A stretch of DNA of 64,000 nucleotides from Roseiflexus sp. RS-1 (GCF_000016665.1 NC_009523.1:1612001-1676000); one strand, 5' to 3'; shown: positions 9,680 through 18,817, counted from the stretch's first letter. Program-made: numbers and translations. The notes: a model not told the origin generated them from the sequence alone.

Positions 9680-10237
9680 ATGAGCGACGTTGACCTGGCG
9701 CGATGGCTCTACGAAGGCGCGCTGGCGCTGAGCGAAGGACGACGCGAAGAAGCGCGTCGCCTGCTCATGCAGGTCATCGAGCATGACGAGCAGAATGAGC
9801 AGGCGTGGCTCTGGTTGAGCGGGGCAGTGGATGATCCGGCGGATCAGCAGATCGCGCTGGAGAATGTGCTGGCGATCAACCCGCGCAATGCTGCTGCTCA
9901 GGCGGGGCTGGCGTGGTTGCGTGATCAGGGTCGCAGCGCTTCCGCGTCCGAGCCGATACCTGTCGCGCCTGCCACGCCGCACGACCGGTCGGGTCCGTGG
10001 GTTCCGCCGCCGCCGTATGACGAGAATGACGTCGTCGAGATCATGTGCTGGCAATGTCAGGCGACGCTTTACAGCGTTGCACCGTTCTGCTGGCAGTGCC
10101 ATGCGCCGGTGCATTCATGCAACAACTGTGTGTTCCGCGATGACCCGCGGTGCAAACCGTTGCAGGGACTGACCAACCCCCTGGCGTGGGCAGCGGTCAA
10201 CGAGTGCCCGTGGTGGCGACCTGCGGCGCAGCGTTGA
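9680..10237 (+). CDS. TPR and zinc-ribbon protein
   Basis: A 185-residue cytoplasmic protein. The N-terminal half is a pair of TPR-like helices (LARWLYEGALALSEGRREEA, then EQNEQAWLWLSGAV), a form common in Chloroflexota. A proline-rich linker leads to a cysteine cluster, CWQCQ...CWQCH...CNNC...CK, which should hold one or two zinc ions. The ATG lies 2 bp after the secreted-repeat gene. Its 3' end overlaps the convergent small gene by 41 bp. The likely role is protein-protein interaction; partners are unknown. Confidence 0.8.
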   Translation: MSDVDLARWLYEGALALSEGRREEARRLLMQVIEHDEQNEQAWLWLSGAVDDPADQQIALENVLAINPRNAAAQAGLAWLRDQGRSASASEPIPVAPATPHDRSGPWVPPPPYDENDVVEIMCWQCQATLYSVAPFCWQCHAPVHSCNNCVFRDDPRCKPLQGLTNPLAWAAVNECPWWRPAAQR

Positions 10238-10451
10238 TCGCGGCAGTATCTTCCCATCCTACCCAGAAATTGTTGCGTTGCACGTAACTGGCAACTCGCA
10301 CCCGAATGTCGGGAAGCTGCACCTGATCCGCCTCGTTGACCAGCACGACGTTGGGGCGCGTTTTGAAATGCCGCACATAGGCAGCAACCGCTTCCTCGAT
10401 CTTCCGCGCGACCGGTTTCTTGTTATTGTCATCGAACCACATCATATACAT
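10197..10451 (-). CDS. Small conserved hypothetical protein
   Basis: Starting at MYMMWFDDNNKKPVARKIEE gives 84 residues; a second ATG two codons in is equally possible. The helix KIEEAVAAYVRHFKTRP is followed by VVLVNEADQVQLPDIRVRV and a tyrosine/tryptophan-containing strand YVQRNNFWVGWED. This alpha-beta layout is seen in small conserved Chloroflexota and cyanobacterial proteins of unknown function. The 3' end overlaps the TPR/zinc-ribbon gene tail to tail by 41 bp. No function is proposed. Confidence 0.6.
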   Translation of the reverse strand: MYMMWFDDNNKKPVARKIEEAVAAYVRHFKTRPNVVLVNEADQVQLPDIRVRVASYVQRNNFWVGWEDTAAINAAPQVATTGTR

Positions 10452-10562
10452 AGACGCTGCCTCCACGAACTGCGCTGCTGGCGACTGGCATATCCTGCTC
10501 ACACCGGATTGGAGTACAGCACCAGTATACAAGAACATATGTTCGATGTCAAGGAGTGCAGT

Positions 10563-10975
10563 AAGTGTTCACATTTCTCCCTGGAGCGGGGGCATCCTCT
10601 CTCACGTGTAGAGTTTTTGGGAGAGATGAGCGATGTTTTGCGTTCCCGTGCACCGTTGCCCCTCATCCCCCCTGCCCCCTTCTCCCACACGGGGAGAAGG
10701 GGGAGTCTGGGCATCCTGATGGCTGAAACGGGAGATGGCACGCAGGGGCGTGCCAAAACATCTACCCCTGTGAAATCCCCCCATCCCCTTTCTCCCACAA
10801 GGGGAGAAGGGGGAGTCTGGGCGTCCTGATGGCTGAAACGGGAGATGGCACGCAGGGGCGTGCCAAAACATCGACCGCCGTGAGGAGCGCATCCTGCCCT
10901 CATAGTCACGACGAAGGCGGGACGCCCTCGCTCCCAGGCGCGTGTGTTACCCCAGGTGTGAACAGTTATAGAGTG
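10563..10975. repeat. Dispersed palindromic repeat split by a second repeat family
   Basis: Read on the minus strand, 10975 to about 10890 matches the left part of the repeat at 40005-40107 (GTTCACACCTGGGG through the GCGAGGGCGTCC region). 10603 to 10563 matches its right end (GAGAAATGTGAACAC). About 290 bp of a different repeat, in two copies, sits between the halves. It fills most of the 630-bp gap before the next gene. Confidence 0.75.
10645..10872 (-). repeat. Two tandem copies of a ~110-bp GC-rich palindrome-bearing repeat
   Basis: Segments 10681-10762 and 10791-10872 are nearly identical at a 110-bp offset. Each contains the hairpin CTTCTCCC / GGGAGAAG and the tail GGCACGCAGGGGCGTGCC, itself a hairpin. 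A third, diverged copy in the other orientation is at 46799-46926. Confidence 0.8.
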
Positions 10976-11082
10976 CAGTCGCTGCTATACCCCTCTCGCT
11001 CCTCCTTGACAAATCCCCGATCTTTCCATATCATACACATAATAGTGTCAATATAACAATAATAGTCTGGGGATGACAGGCA

Positions 11083-12450
11083 ATGAGTATCTTCGACAAC
11101 CGTCGCCTGACGAACGAGACGTTCAAACTCGATGCCGAACGGATGCGAACCGGATGGTACTCCGACAAGTACTTCGAGAACATTGTTGGCATGCTGAGCG
11201 CACTGGCGAAGCGTGGCTACCGTTTCGGCGGCATCTCGCCACGGCTGGCGAACGCTGGCATTCCGCTTCACGATGTCGATATCGGCAACATCGAGGTCGA
11301 AATGCAATGGTTCACCCGTCGTCGTCCCTTCTCGGTCGTTGCAGGGGTCGATAAGGCGCTGGCGATGCTGCAACTCTGCACCGGCTACTTCGACGACCAG
11401 GGCAACTTTGTCAATACCTACGACCAGCTCGAAGTTGATGCCGTCCACGACGGCGTGATCGTGCGCTACGACGGCGATCCGCTCAATGTTCAACCGGTGT
11501 TGCGCGTGCGCGGTCGATACCGGGATTTTGCGCTTCTGGAAACGCCGACTCTCGGTACGCTCACCCGCGCCACACGGATCGCCACGAATGTCTACAATGT
11601 GCTGGTGGCGGCGCGCGGCAAGCCGGTGCTCTTCTTTCCGGCGCGCTTCGACGCCCACGAGGTGCAGGCAGCGGATGGTTATGCCTACAACATTGCGGTC
11701 CAGCGCTTTAATCTCGACTATGGCAAGACCCTCGGCGCCTTCATCTCGACCGATGCACAGGGCGACTGGTGGGGTGGATTCGGCGGCGGCACGATTGCTC
11801 ATGCCGCAATTGCGGCATTTCTCGGCGATACGGTCGAGTGTATGCTGGCATTTGCCGAAACGCGCCCGATCGAGATACCGCGGATTGCGCTGATCGACTT
11901 CGAGAACGACTGCATCGGCACGACGCTAGCGGTGATGGATGCCATGTTCCAGCGGTACCGCGAACTGATGGACAGCGGTCAGACGACGGAGGCGCGGCGC
12001 TACAAACTGTTTGGCGTGCGCCCCGACACCAGCGACAAACTGCGCGATGTGAGCGTGCCGCCGCTTGGCAATCGCAAACTGGATATGGGAGTGACGCCGC
12101 GCCTGGTCTTCTACCTGCGGCAGGCGATTGATGACGCCTGGAAACGCTGGACGCTGCCGCCGGAATGGGTGCAACCGGCGCAACAGTGGTGCCGTGACGT
12201 AAAAATCGTCGCAACGGGCGGTTTCGGTCCGAAGAAGATCCGGCGCTTCGAGGAACTTGGGGTGCCGGTGGACATCTACGGCGTGGGGTCGTCGCTCTTC
12301 TCCAACAGCGATGAAGAGGGCACGAACAACGATTTTACCGCCGATGTGGTGCGGGTGAAGATCGGCGACACCTGGTACGATATGGCGAAGGTCGGGCGGC
12401 GCGCCTGCGACAACCCAGACCTGCAGCGCGTCCAGACGCCTCAACGCTGA
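11083..12450 (+). CDS. pncB: Nicotinate phosphoribosyltransferase-family protein
   Basis: A 455-residue type II phosphoribosyltransferase of NAD salvage (nicotinate + PRPP to nicotinate mononucleotide). Family features are the N-terminal domain with TNETFKLDAERMRTGWYSDKY, the barrel segment ALLETPTLGTLTRATRIATN, FFPARFDAHEVQAADGY, and the C-terminal VATGGFGPKKIRRFEELGVPVD / GVGSSL motif that binds phosphate. The Y-S-D near residue 27 fits the family's Y-x-D/K pattern. Substrate choice within the family cannot be read from sequence, so the symbol is tentative. Its last 10 bp overlap the convergent ABC ATPase gene. Confidence 0.85.
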   Translation: MSIFDNRRLTNETFKLDAERMRTGWYSDKYFENIVGMLSALAKRGYRFGGISPRLANAGIPLHDVDIGNIEVEMQWFTRRRPFSVVAGVDKALAMLQLCTGYFDDQGNFVNTYDQLEVDAVHDGVIVRYDGDPLNVQPVLRVRGRYRDFALLETPTLGTLTRATRIATNVYNVLVAARGKPVLFFPARFDAHEVQAADGYAYNIAVQRFNLDYGKTLGAFISTDAQGDWWGGFGGGTIAHAAIAAFLGDTVECMLAFAETRPIEIPRIALIDFENDCIGTTLAVMDAMFQRYRELMDSGQTTEARRYKLFGVRPDTSDKLRDVSVPPLGNRKLDMGVTPRLVFYLRQAIDDAWKRWTLPPEWVQPAQQWCRDVKIVATGGFGPKKIRRFEELGVPVDIYGVGSSLFSNSDEEGTNNDFTADVVRVKIGDTWYDMAKVGRRACDNPDLQRVQTPQR

Positions 12451-14018
12451 GCGTTGACCGTTACGCGCCCGTCGGTGACCGCTTCGTGTGAAACATTCGT
12501 TGGTTGCGCGCCTGCCATAAGCAGCCCCAACTCCTCGCGCGTGGCGCTGGCGGCAGGGAGGGTCGCCACGATCTTCCCGTGGTACATCACAGCAATCCGG
12601 TCGGAGAGCGCCATAATCTCGTCGAGTTCCGCCGATACGAGCAGCACGGCGGCGCCCCGGTCGCGTTCGGCGATGATCTGCTGGTGAATGAACTCGATTG
12701 AGCCGACATCAATGCCACGGGTGGGCTGGGCAGCAATCAACAGGCGCCCCTCGCGCGAAAGTTCGCGCGCAATAATGACCTTTTGCTTGTTACCGCCGGA
12801 GAGCGCCGATACCGGCGTCAACGGACCGGGCGTGCGCACGTCGTAGCGTTCAATCAACTGGCTGGCATGGTCAAGGATCGCGCGATCATCGCGCACGATG
12901 CCGTGCGCAAACGGCGGCATGTAGTACGTATTGAGCACCAGATTGTCGGCGACGCTGTAGGTCAGCACCAACCCATCTTCCTGGCGATCCTCCGGGACGT
13001 GCGCGCACCCGGTTTCGCTGATGCGACGGGGTGACGCATTCGTTACATTGCGCCCATTGATCAGCACCCGCCCCGAACGAACCGGGCGCAAACCGGTGAT
13101 CGCCTCGACCAGTTCGGTCTGACCATTCCCCTGAACGCCGGCGATCCCCAGGATTTCGCCAGCATGGACTTCGAGCGAAACCTCGTTGACCGCCTGCTGC
13201 CCCCGATCGTCGAGCACCGTTACGTGATCGAGGGTCAGCACCGGCGCGCCGGGATGCGCTTCCCCCTTCTCAACCTCCAGCATAACGCTGCGACCCACCA
13301 TCATTTCCGCCAGACTGCGTTCGGTGGCTTCACGCGGCGTCGTCTCACCGACGACCCGTCCGCGCCGGAGCACCATAATCCGGTCGGCAATCGCCAGCAC
13401 TTCCTTCAACTTGTGTGAAATGAAAATGACCGATGCGCCACGCGCCGTCAGCGAACGAATGATTGCGAAGAGTTCTTCAGTTTCCTGCGGCGTCAGCACT
13501 GCCGTCGGCTCATCGAGAATCAGGATGTCGGCTTTGCGGTAGAGCGCTTTGATGATCTCGACCCGTTGCTGCTGACCGACCGAGAGATCTTTCACATACG
13601 CATCGGGATCGACGGCGAGGTTATACTGCTGCGACAGTTCACGGATCTGCTGGCGGGCGACGTTGAGGTCGAGGAAGAGACCGTTGCCGGTTTCTGCGCC
13701 GAGGATGATATTTTCTGCAACGGTAAAGACCGGCACGAGCATAAAGTGCTGATGAACCATGCCGATCCCGCGCCTGATCGAGTCGCTTGGTCCGCTGATC
13801 CGCACTGGCTCGCCACGGATCAACACCTCGCCTGAGTCCTGATGGTACATGCCGTAGAGGATATTCATCAGCGTCGTCTTACCGGCGCCATTCTCGCCGA
13901 GGAGCGCCAGCACCTCGCCGCGATGCAGTTTCAGGCTAACGTTCTCGTTGGCGACCACACCGGGAAAACGTTTGGTGATATTGCGTGCTTCAAGAACAAT
14001 CTCAGACCCGGCGCTCAT
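12441..14018 (-). CDS. BMP-type nucleoside/sugar ABC transporter, double ATPase
   Basis: A 525-residue ATPase with two fused nucleotide-binding domains. The first has Walker A LLGENGAGKTTLM, the signature LSVGQQQRVEI and Walker B ILILDEPTAVLT. The second has a degenerate Walker A, IAGVQGNGQTELV, and the signature ALSGGNKQKVI with LIAAQPTRGIDVG. This pairing is typical of RbsA/MglA-like and YufO/NupO-like ATPases. With the two permeases and the Bmp binding protein upstream it forms a complete importer, most likely for nucleosides. It starts 8 bp after the permease stop. Confidence 0.93.
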   Translation of the reverse strand: MSAGSEIVLEARNITKRFPGVVANENVSLKLHRGEVLALLGENGAGKTTLMNILYGMYHQDSGEVLIRGEPVRISGPSDSIRRGIGMVHQHFMLVPVFTVAENIILGAETGNGLFLDLNVARQQIRELSQQYNLAVDPDAYVKDLSVGQQQRVEIIKALYRKADILILDEPTAVLTPQETEELFAIIRSLTARGASVIFISHKLKEVLAIADRIMVLRRGRVVGETTPREATERSLAEMMVGRSVMLEVEKGEAHPGAPVLTLDHVTVLDDRGQQAVNEVSLEVHAGEILGIAGVQGNGQTELVEAITGLRPVRSGRVLINGRNVTNASPRRISETGCAHVPEDRQEDGLVLTYSVADNLVLNTYYMPPFAHGIVRDDRAILDHASQLIERYDVRTPGPLTPVSALSGGNKQKVIIARELSREGRLLIAAQPTRGIDVGSIEFIHQQIIAERDRGAAVLLVSAELDEIMALSDRIAVMYHGKIVATLPAASATREELGLLMAGAQPTNVSHEAVTDGRVTVNAQR

Positions 14019-14026
14019 TGTTATTG

Positions 14027-15067
14027 TTATTCCTTCTCATACACTTTTCCGATCGCTGCGGGCGGACGGGCGCGACCGACGAACCCTGCCAGCACGGCAA
14101 TCGTCAACACATACGGCAGCATCCCGATGAACTGCGGCGGAAGATCGCCGATCCACGCCAGCCAGGGCGGCAGTTGATTTTTGAGAAACTGGATCTGCGA
14201 TTGCATTGCATTCGCAAACCCAAACAGCAATGAACCGCCCCACGCACCGAACGGCGTCCACTTCCCAAAGATCATCACCGCCAGCGACACGAAACCGCGT
14301 CCATTGGTCATATTGCGCTCGAACGAGCCGACCGACTCGAGTGTAAGAAAGGCGCCCGCAAGCCCTGCGAGCATGCCGCCGATGATGACATTGATGTAGC
14401 GCACCCGATTGACCGCAATGCCAACCGTATCAGCAGCCGCCGGATGCTCGCCGACGGCGCGGGTGCGCAATCCCCAGGCAGTGCGAAACAGGAGCGCGTG
14501 AATGACAATGATGAGGATCAGCGAGGCATAGGTGATCGGCGGATTGCTGAAGAAGACCGGACCGATGATTGGAATGTCGGCGAGGAAAGGAATGCTCACC
14601 GGAGTCAACTTCCCACGGGTTGTCAACCCCTGCTGGTAGAAATAGCCGGTCGTTCCGACTGCCAGGATATTGATTACCGTACCGGCGATAATCTGATCGA
14701 CCTTGAGGGTGATCGCCATCAGCGCGTGGAACGCACCGACCGCTGCGCCGACCAGCAATGCGCCGAGTGTCGCCAGGAGCAAATCACCGGTCCACACATT
14801 GAACAGAAAGCCGAGAAAGGCGGAGATCAGCATCATTCCTTCGATGCCGATGTTGATCACGCCCGACCGTTCACACATGATGCCTGCCAGTGCGCCGAGA
14901 ATGATCGGCGTAGACTGGCGGATTGTCGAGGTAAGCACAGCGGTTGTCGCCTGCGGTGCGCGCATATAGGCAATCAGCACCAGGATCGCCAGCGCGCCCC
15001 ACGCCCCGATCGTCAGCCAGGGAATCCGCGCCGCTGCCGGTCGCGCCATACTACCGGTGATCTGCAT
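14027..15067 (-). CDS. ABC transporter permease (BMP/nucleoside type)
   Basis: A 346-residue integral membrane protein of the BPD_transp_2 family, with about eight to ten hydrophobic helices. The characteristic segments are ERSGVINIGIEGMMLISAF and ALMAITLKVDQIIAGTVIN. The start at 15067 is supported by GGGAGGG a few bases upstream. It pairs with the next permease upstream as the translocation channel of the same importer. Gene order binding protein, permease, permease, ATPase matches other Bmp operons. Confidence 0.92.
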   Translation of the reverse strand: MQITGSMARPAAARIPWLTIGAWGALAILVLIAYMRAPQATTAVLTSTIRQSTPIILGALAGIMCERSGVINIGIEGMMLISAFLGFLFNVWTGDLLLATLGALLVGAAVGAFHALMAITLKVDQIIAGTVINILAVGTTGYFYQQGLTTRGKLTPVSIPFLADIPIIGPVFFSNPPITYASLILIIVIHALLFRTAWGLRTRAVGEHPAAADTVGIAVNRVRYINVIIGGMLAGLAGAFLTLESVGSFERNMTNGRGFVSLAVMIFGKWTPFGAWGGSLLFGFANAMQSQIQFLKNQLPPWLAWIGDLPPQFIGMLPYVLTIAVLAGFVGRARPPAAIGKVYEKE

Positions 15068-15079
15068 ACCGCCCTCCCG

Positions 15080-16195
15080 CTACGATCCCCAACCGCTGCT
15101 CAGCGTCACCCGTTCGCCCTCTTCGGCGCGGAGGCGCAGCACCCGGCGAATAAGGCTGTCGGCAGCGACGAAGAACAGGATCAACGCCAGGATAACATCG
15201 ATAATTTCGGAAGCCACGCCCGAATTGAACTGCATACGACTGGCGCCCGCCTGCATCATGCCGATCAGCAGCGATGCCGGGATGACCGCAATCGGATTGG
15301 TGCGCGCCAGCAGTGCAATGGTGATGGCATTGAACCCAAGCCCGACATTGAACCCCGGCTGAAACCGCCCGACCACACCCAGCGTTTCGACGGCGCCGCC
15401 CAGCCCGGCGAGAAATCCGCTGGCAACCATCGCCAGCACGGTCATCCGGCGCACCGAAATGCCGGCATACTTTGCCGCGCTGGCATTCTGCCCGACCGTG
15501 CGCAACTCAAAACCGATCGTGGTGCGCCAGATCAGCCACCAGACCGCAATCGCCGCCAGCACTGCCAGGATGATCCCCAGCGGCGCCCCGGCAATATCGG
15601 GCAGGCGCGCTTCGGGCGCAACCGCCGGGGTACGCGCCACGATATTCCCCGGCGTGCGATCCTTCCAGGGTCCATCCGCCAGCCAGTCGGTCAGATTGAA
15701 GGCGACGAAGTTGAGCATAATCGTCGTGATCACCTCGTGCGCCCCGGTGAACGCTTTGAGCGCACCGGCAATCGCCGCCCACAAGGCGCCCAGGAGCGCG
15801 CCGACCAGCAGCGCCAGCGGGATGTGCAGCGCAGACGGAAGCCCCGGCAGGCTGAAACCGATAAATGCCGCAAACACAGCGCCCAGGAGCAACTGTCCCT
15901 GGGCGCCAATGTTGAACAAACCGCACTTGAACGCCAGCGATACCGCCAGACCGCCGAAGATCAGCGGCGTCGCTTTTTCGAGCGTGCGCGAGAACGCCCG
16001 CCCACTCCCCAGCCCGCCTTCGAACAACGCGCTGTACGCCACGAGCGGATTCGCCCCGGAGAGTGCAATAATCGCGGCGCCGATCACCAGCGCGACAACC
16101 ACCGACGCCATCGGCACAATAGCGGCACGCACCATACCCCATATCTGAATCCGGCGATCCATCCGGGGGGGAGATTGCGACTCAGCACGTTCCAT
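15080..16195 (-). CDS. ABC transporter permease (BMP/nucleoside type)
   Basis: A 371-residue membrane protein, second half of the channel. I chose MERAESQSPP at 16195 because AGGAG lies about 8 bp before it; a start at MDRRIQIW 11 codons later is possible. Family segments are FKCGLFNIGAQGQLLLGAVFA and AFTGAHEVITTIMLNFVAF, which define the second permease type of nucleoside ABC systems. It lies 12 bp upstream of its partner gene and 126 bp downstream of the binding-protein gene. Confidence 0.92.
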   Translation of the reverse strand: MERAESQSPPRMDRRIQIWGMVRAAIVPMASVVVALVIGAAIIALSGANPLVAYSALFEGGLGSGRAFSRTLEKATPLIFGGLAVSLAFKCGLFNIGAQGQLLLGAVFAAFIGFSLPGLPSALHIPLALLVGALLGALWAAIAGALKAFTGAHEVITTIMLNFVAFNLTDWLADGPWKDRTPGNIVARTPAVAPEARLPDIAGAPLGIILAVLAAIAVWWLIWRTTIGFELRTVGQNASAAKYAGISVRRMTVLAMVASGFLAGLGGAVETLGVVGRFQPGFNVGLGFNAITIALLARTNPIAVIPASLLIGMMQAGASRMQFNSGVASEIIDVILALILFFVAADSLIRRVLRLRAEEGERVTLSSGWGS

Positions 16196-16321
16196 CGCGC
16201 GGCTCCTGATGGGGATGGGTAAGATGGGAAAATGCCGCGCAGACAGCGACGCGAGGTTCTGCGCGGCGTACACGAACGATCAATCGGGCTATGTCCGTAT
16301 CAGGAGATAGCCCGGTCTATC

Positions 16322-17392
16322 TCACGGCTTATAGCCGGTCGAAATTGAGCCGTCACGCAGACCCTTGTCGATCTCGGCGATCTTCGCCTTCACCTCAGCC
16401 GGAATCTGCGCATCGAAGTCGTGGAACGGCGCCAGTCCGACTTCACCGACATAGTTGCCTGACGGGAAGTTCCCTTCCTTCGCCTTCGAGATCAGATCAA
16501 AAACGCCCGGTGTGATCAGTTTCATGGCGCTCGAAATCAGGCATGGGCGCGCTTCGGGAACCGTCTCCCACTGATCGGTATCCACGCCGATGCAGTACAC
16601 GCCCTTATTCGCCGCCGTCTCGATCAGCGCGCCGTTGCCGGTCTTCCCGCCTGCACCAAAGATCACATCGGCGCCCTGGTCAATCGCCAGTTTCGCCTGA
16701 TCGGCGCCCCACTTCGGATCGGTGAACGCCGTATCGAGACCGCCCGGATGGTAGGTTGAAATCACCTGGATGTCGGGCTTGACATACTTCGCGCCGTTCT
16801 CGTACCCTTCCTTGAAGGCGACAACCGGCGGAACCAGGTTCGTGCCAAGTACGGCGGCAATCTTGTTGCTCTTCGACATCTCGGCTGCAAGGACGCCAGC
16901 AAGGAAGCCCGCCTTGTCTTCCGCAAAGATCAGACCGGCGACGTTGGGGATTTCCGTTGCCTGAAACTGATCGACGCCGATGAACTTCACATTCGGATTT
17001 TCCGCAGCGGCTTTGGCGGTCGCCTCACCGAGCGCAAAGCCGACAGTGACGATGACATCGTACCCTTTTTCGGTGAACAGCGCGATGTTGGCATCGTAAT
17101 CCTTGGCGTCCTTCGTCTCGACATAGTTGACGATCGCGCCAAGTTCGCGCTCAGCGCGCTTGACGCCTTCCCACGCCGACTGGTTAAAGCTTTTGTCGTC
17201 AATTTCGCCGACGTCGGTGACCAGACCGACGCACAGCACTTCTGGTTTGGGGCAATCTGCTTCGGTGGGTTGAGCCGGGGCGGTGGTCGCTGCTGGAGCG
17301 GCGGTCGGTTGCGGTCCGGCTTGCTGCCCGCCACACGCGGCAATCAGCGCCGCAACGAGCAGCAACGTGATGAACGAGAGTGACTTGCGCAT
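16322..17392 (-). CDS. Bmp-family substrate-binding lipoprotein
   Basis: A 356-residue lipoprotein: MRKSLSFITLLLVAALIAACGG gives a signal peptide with lipobox IAAC, followed by a Thr/Ala/Pro/Gln linker. The mature part shows the Bmp hallmarks VTDVGEIDDKSFNQSAWEGV, YDVIVTVGFALGEA and DVIFGAGGKTGNGALIEAA-like segments. The family binds nucleosides (PnrA, BmpA) and here feeds the two permeases and ATPase downstream. The start at 17392 has AGGAGG about 7 bp upstream. Being first in the operon, it lies behind a leader of about 125 nt. Confidence 0.93.
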   Translation of the reverse strand: MRKSLSFITLLLVAALIAACGGQQAGPQPTAAPAATTAPAQPTEADCPKPEVLCVGLVTDVGEIDDKSFNQSAWEGVKRAERELGAIVNYVETKDAKDYDANIALFTEKGYDVIVTVGFALGEATAKAAAENPNVKFIGVDQFQATEIPNVAGLIFAEDKAGFLAGVLAAEMSKSNKIAAVLGTNLVPPVVAFKEGYENGAKYVKPDIQVISTYHPGGLDTAFTDPKWGADQAKLAIDQGADVIFGAGGKTGNGALIETAANKGVYCIGVDTDQWETVPEARPCLISSAMKLITPGVFDLISKAKEGNFPSGNYVGEVGLAPFHDFDAQIPAEVKAKIAEIDKGLRDGSISTGYKP

Positions 17393-17445
17393 ACTCGCCT
17401 CCTGGATTGGTGCACCTGCAACGGGTGCGGATAAGGAATCTGCAT

Positions 17446-17504
17446 ACGGCTTCATCCACGCACGATGTAGCGCCGCCACGCACTGATCTGCGCACTGAAG
17501 CCGT
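17446..17504 (-). promoter_or_regulatory. Foldable mRNA leader of the BMP transporter operon
   Basis: In the transcript ACGGCTTC (from 17504) and GAAGCCGT (to 17446) can close an 8-bp stem around about 43 nt containing further GTGCG/CGCAC complementarity. It lies between the promoter and the ribosome site of the binding-protein gene. It resembles no riboswitch class I can name. Confidence 0.4.
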
Positions 17505-17522
17505 TTCTCTGGAGTCGGCGCG

Positions 17523-17552
17523 ATTATAGCACAGTCGCATCAAAGACGCCAA
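17523..17552 (-). promoter_or_regulatory. Promoter of the BMP transporter operon
   Basis: On the minus strand TTGGCG (17547-17552) and TATAAT (17523-17528) are 18 bp apart, with transcription expected near 17516. The remaining 17553-17941 stretch shows no gene or repeat that I can support. Confidence 0.55.
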
Positions 17553-17941
17553 CGGCGGTTATCGGAGTGTTAAGACGTGTAGAAGGTACGGAAGAGCCGT
17601 GGTGAGCTGAAGAGGGTGGTTCGCATACCATTCCTGCCATCCTGGTGTTTCCACAACGAAGTGGAGCATCATTGAGCCACGTGCAGACCGGATATGCGGG
17701 TATCTCGTCCGCATGTTCCCACGATCCTGGCGTGCGACATTCCGCACAGCGCCAAAGTTGGGCGCGAACACCGTTGTGTAGTAAGGATAAGGATGTATGG
17801 TAGGCGGCGGTGTCGGCGGCGTGCAATCATCAGATACGCCACCCGAATGCTCGCAACAACGCGAAGGTATCGTTCACGAATCCAGCAGGCGGAACCGGAA
17901 CGCCAGAACGGTCACGAGATTGATCGACAGAGGTGATTGCG

Positions 17942-18817
17942 ATGAACGAGAAACCCGAGCGACAGGAGCGGACACAACGGCAGACCATTCTTGGTTTGGC
18001 GGCTGGCTTGCTGATCGCCTCGTGGCTGGCCGTTGCCTTCTGGAGCCAGCGCAACGACGCTCTCAGTCAGCACGAGGCGGCGCTGGCAGTGCAGGCCACA
18101 GCGCAGGCTGAGGCAGAAGCACAGCGCAACACAGCAGTACGGGAAGCCAGTATGCGTGCCACGGCGCAAGCCGAGGCAGCAGTGCAGCGCACCCTGGCGC
18201 AGGCGCTGCAGATGGTGGCAACTGGACAACTGGTGTTTGATCGCATCCCGCAGGGTCCACTCATCGGCACGCTGCTAGGGGTGGAAGCCTTGCAGCGCGG
18301 CGGTCCATTGCTCGAAGCCAACCAGTTCATACGTCGCGGGTTAAAGCTGTTGCCCATCGAAGTGGCCCGCATGACCCACGATGACAATGTGACCGACGTT
18401 GCGCTCAGCCCCGACGGGCGGTTGGTGGTCAGCGGGAGTCGGGTGTGGGAGACGGTGACCGGGCGCGAAGTCGCCCGACTGACCCACGCTCCGTACGATG
18501 CTGCGTTCAGCCCCGACGGGCGCTACGTGGTCAGCGGAAGTTGGGATACCACGGCGCGGGTCTGGGAGGCGGACACCGGGCGCGAAGTCGCCCGCATGAC
18601 CCACGACGGCGAGGTGCTCGCCGTCGCGTTCAGCCCCGACGGGCAGTACGTGGTCAGCGGGAGTGGGGATGGCACGGCGCGGGTCTGGTGGTGGCGCCCG
18701 GAGGACCTGATCGCTGAAGCCTGTCGCCGCCTGCCGCGCAACCTGACGCGGGAGGAATGGCGGCAGTATGTGGGTCCTGAGGCGCCGTACCATGCCACCT
18801 GCCCCGGCAAGCCGTAG
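17942..18817 (+). CDS. Orphan C-terminal half of a STAND/WD40 protein
   Basis: A 291-residue membrane-anchored WD40 protein. MNEKPERQERTQRQTI is followed by one helix (LGLAAGLLIASWLAVAFW), an Ala/Gln/Glu-rich coiled coil (about 40-90) and about three WD40 blades, with DVALSPDGRLVVSGS, YDAAFSPDGRYVVSGSWD and LAVAFSPDGQYVVSGSGDGT. Bacterial STAND NTPases often end with this helix-coil-WD40 order, so it is probably a remnant whose N-terminal NTPase is gone. A Shine-Dalgarno-like AGAGGTG precedes 17942. Three blades cannot close a normal propeller. The last ~190 bp are duplicated at 43.8 kb. Confidence 0.7.
   Translation: MNEKPERQERTQRQTILGLAAGLLIASWLAVAFWSQRNDALSQHEAALAVQATAQAEAEAQRNTAVREASMRATAQAEAAVQRTLAQALQMVATGQLVFDRIPQGPLIGTLLGVEALQRGGPLLEANQFIRRGLKLLPIEVARMTHDDNVTDVALSPDGRLVVSGSRVWETVTGREVARLTHAPYDAAFSPDGRYVVSGSWDTTARVWEADTGREVARMTHDGEVLAVAFSPDGQYVVSGSGDGTARVWWWRPEDLIAEACRRLPRNLTREEWRQYVGPEAPYHATCPGKP

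Noticed and set aside
14444-16222. 592-codon plus frame across the BMP permeases
   Set aside because: Arg/Gln/His-rich composition is typical of antisense to hydrophobic genes.
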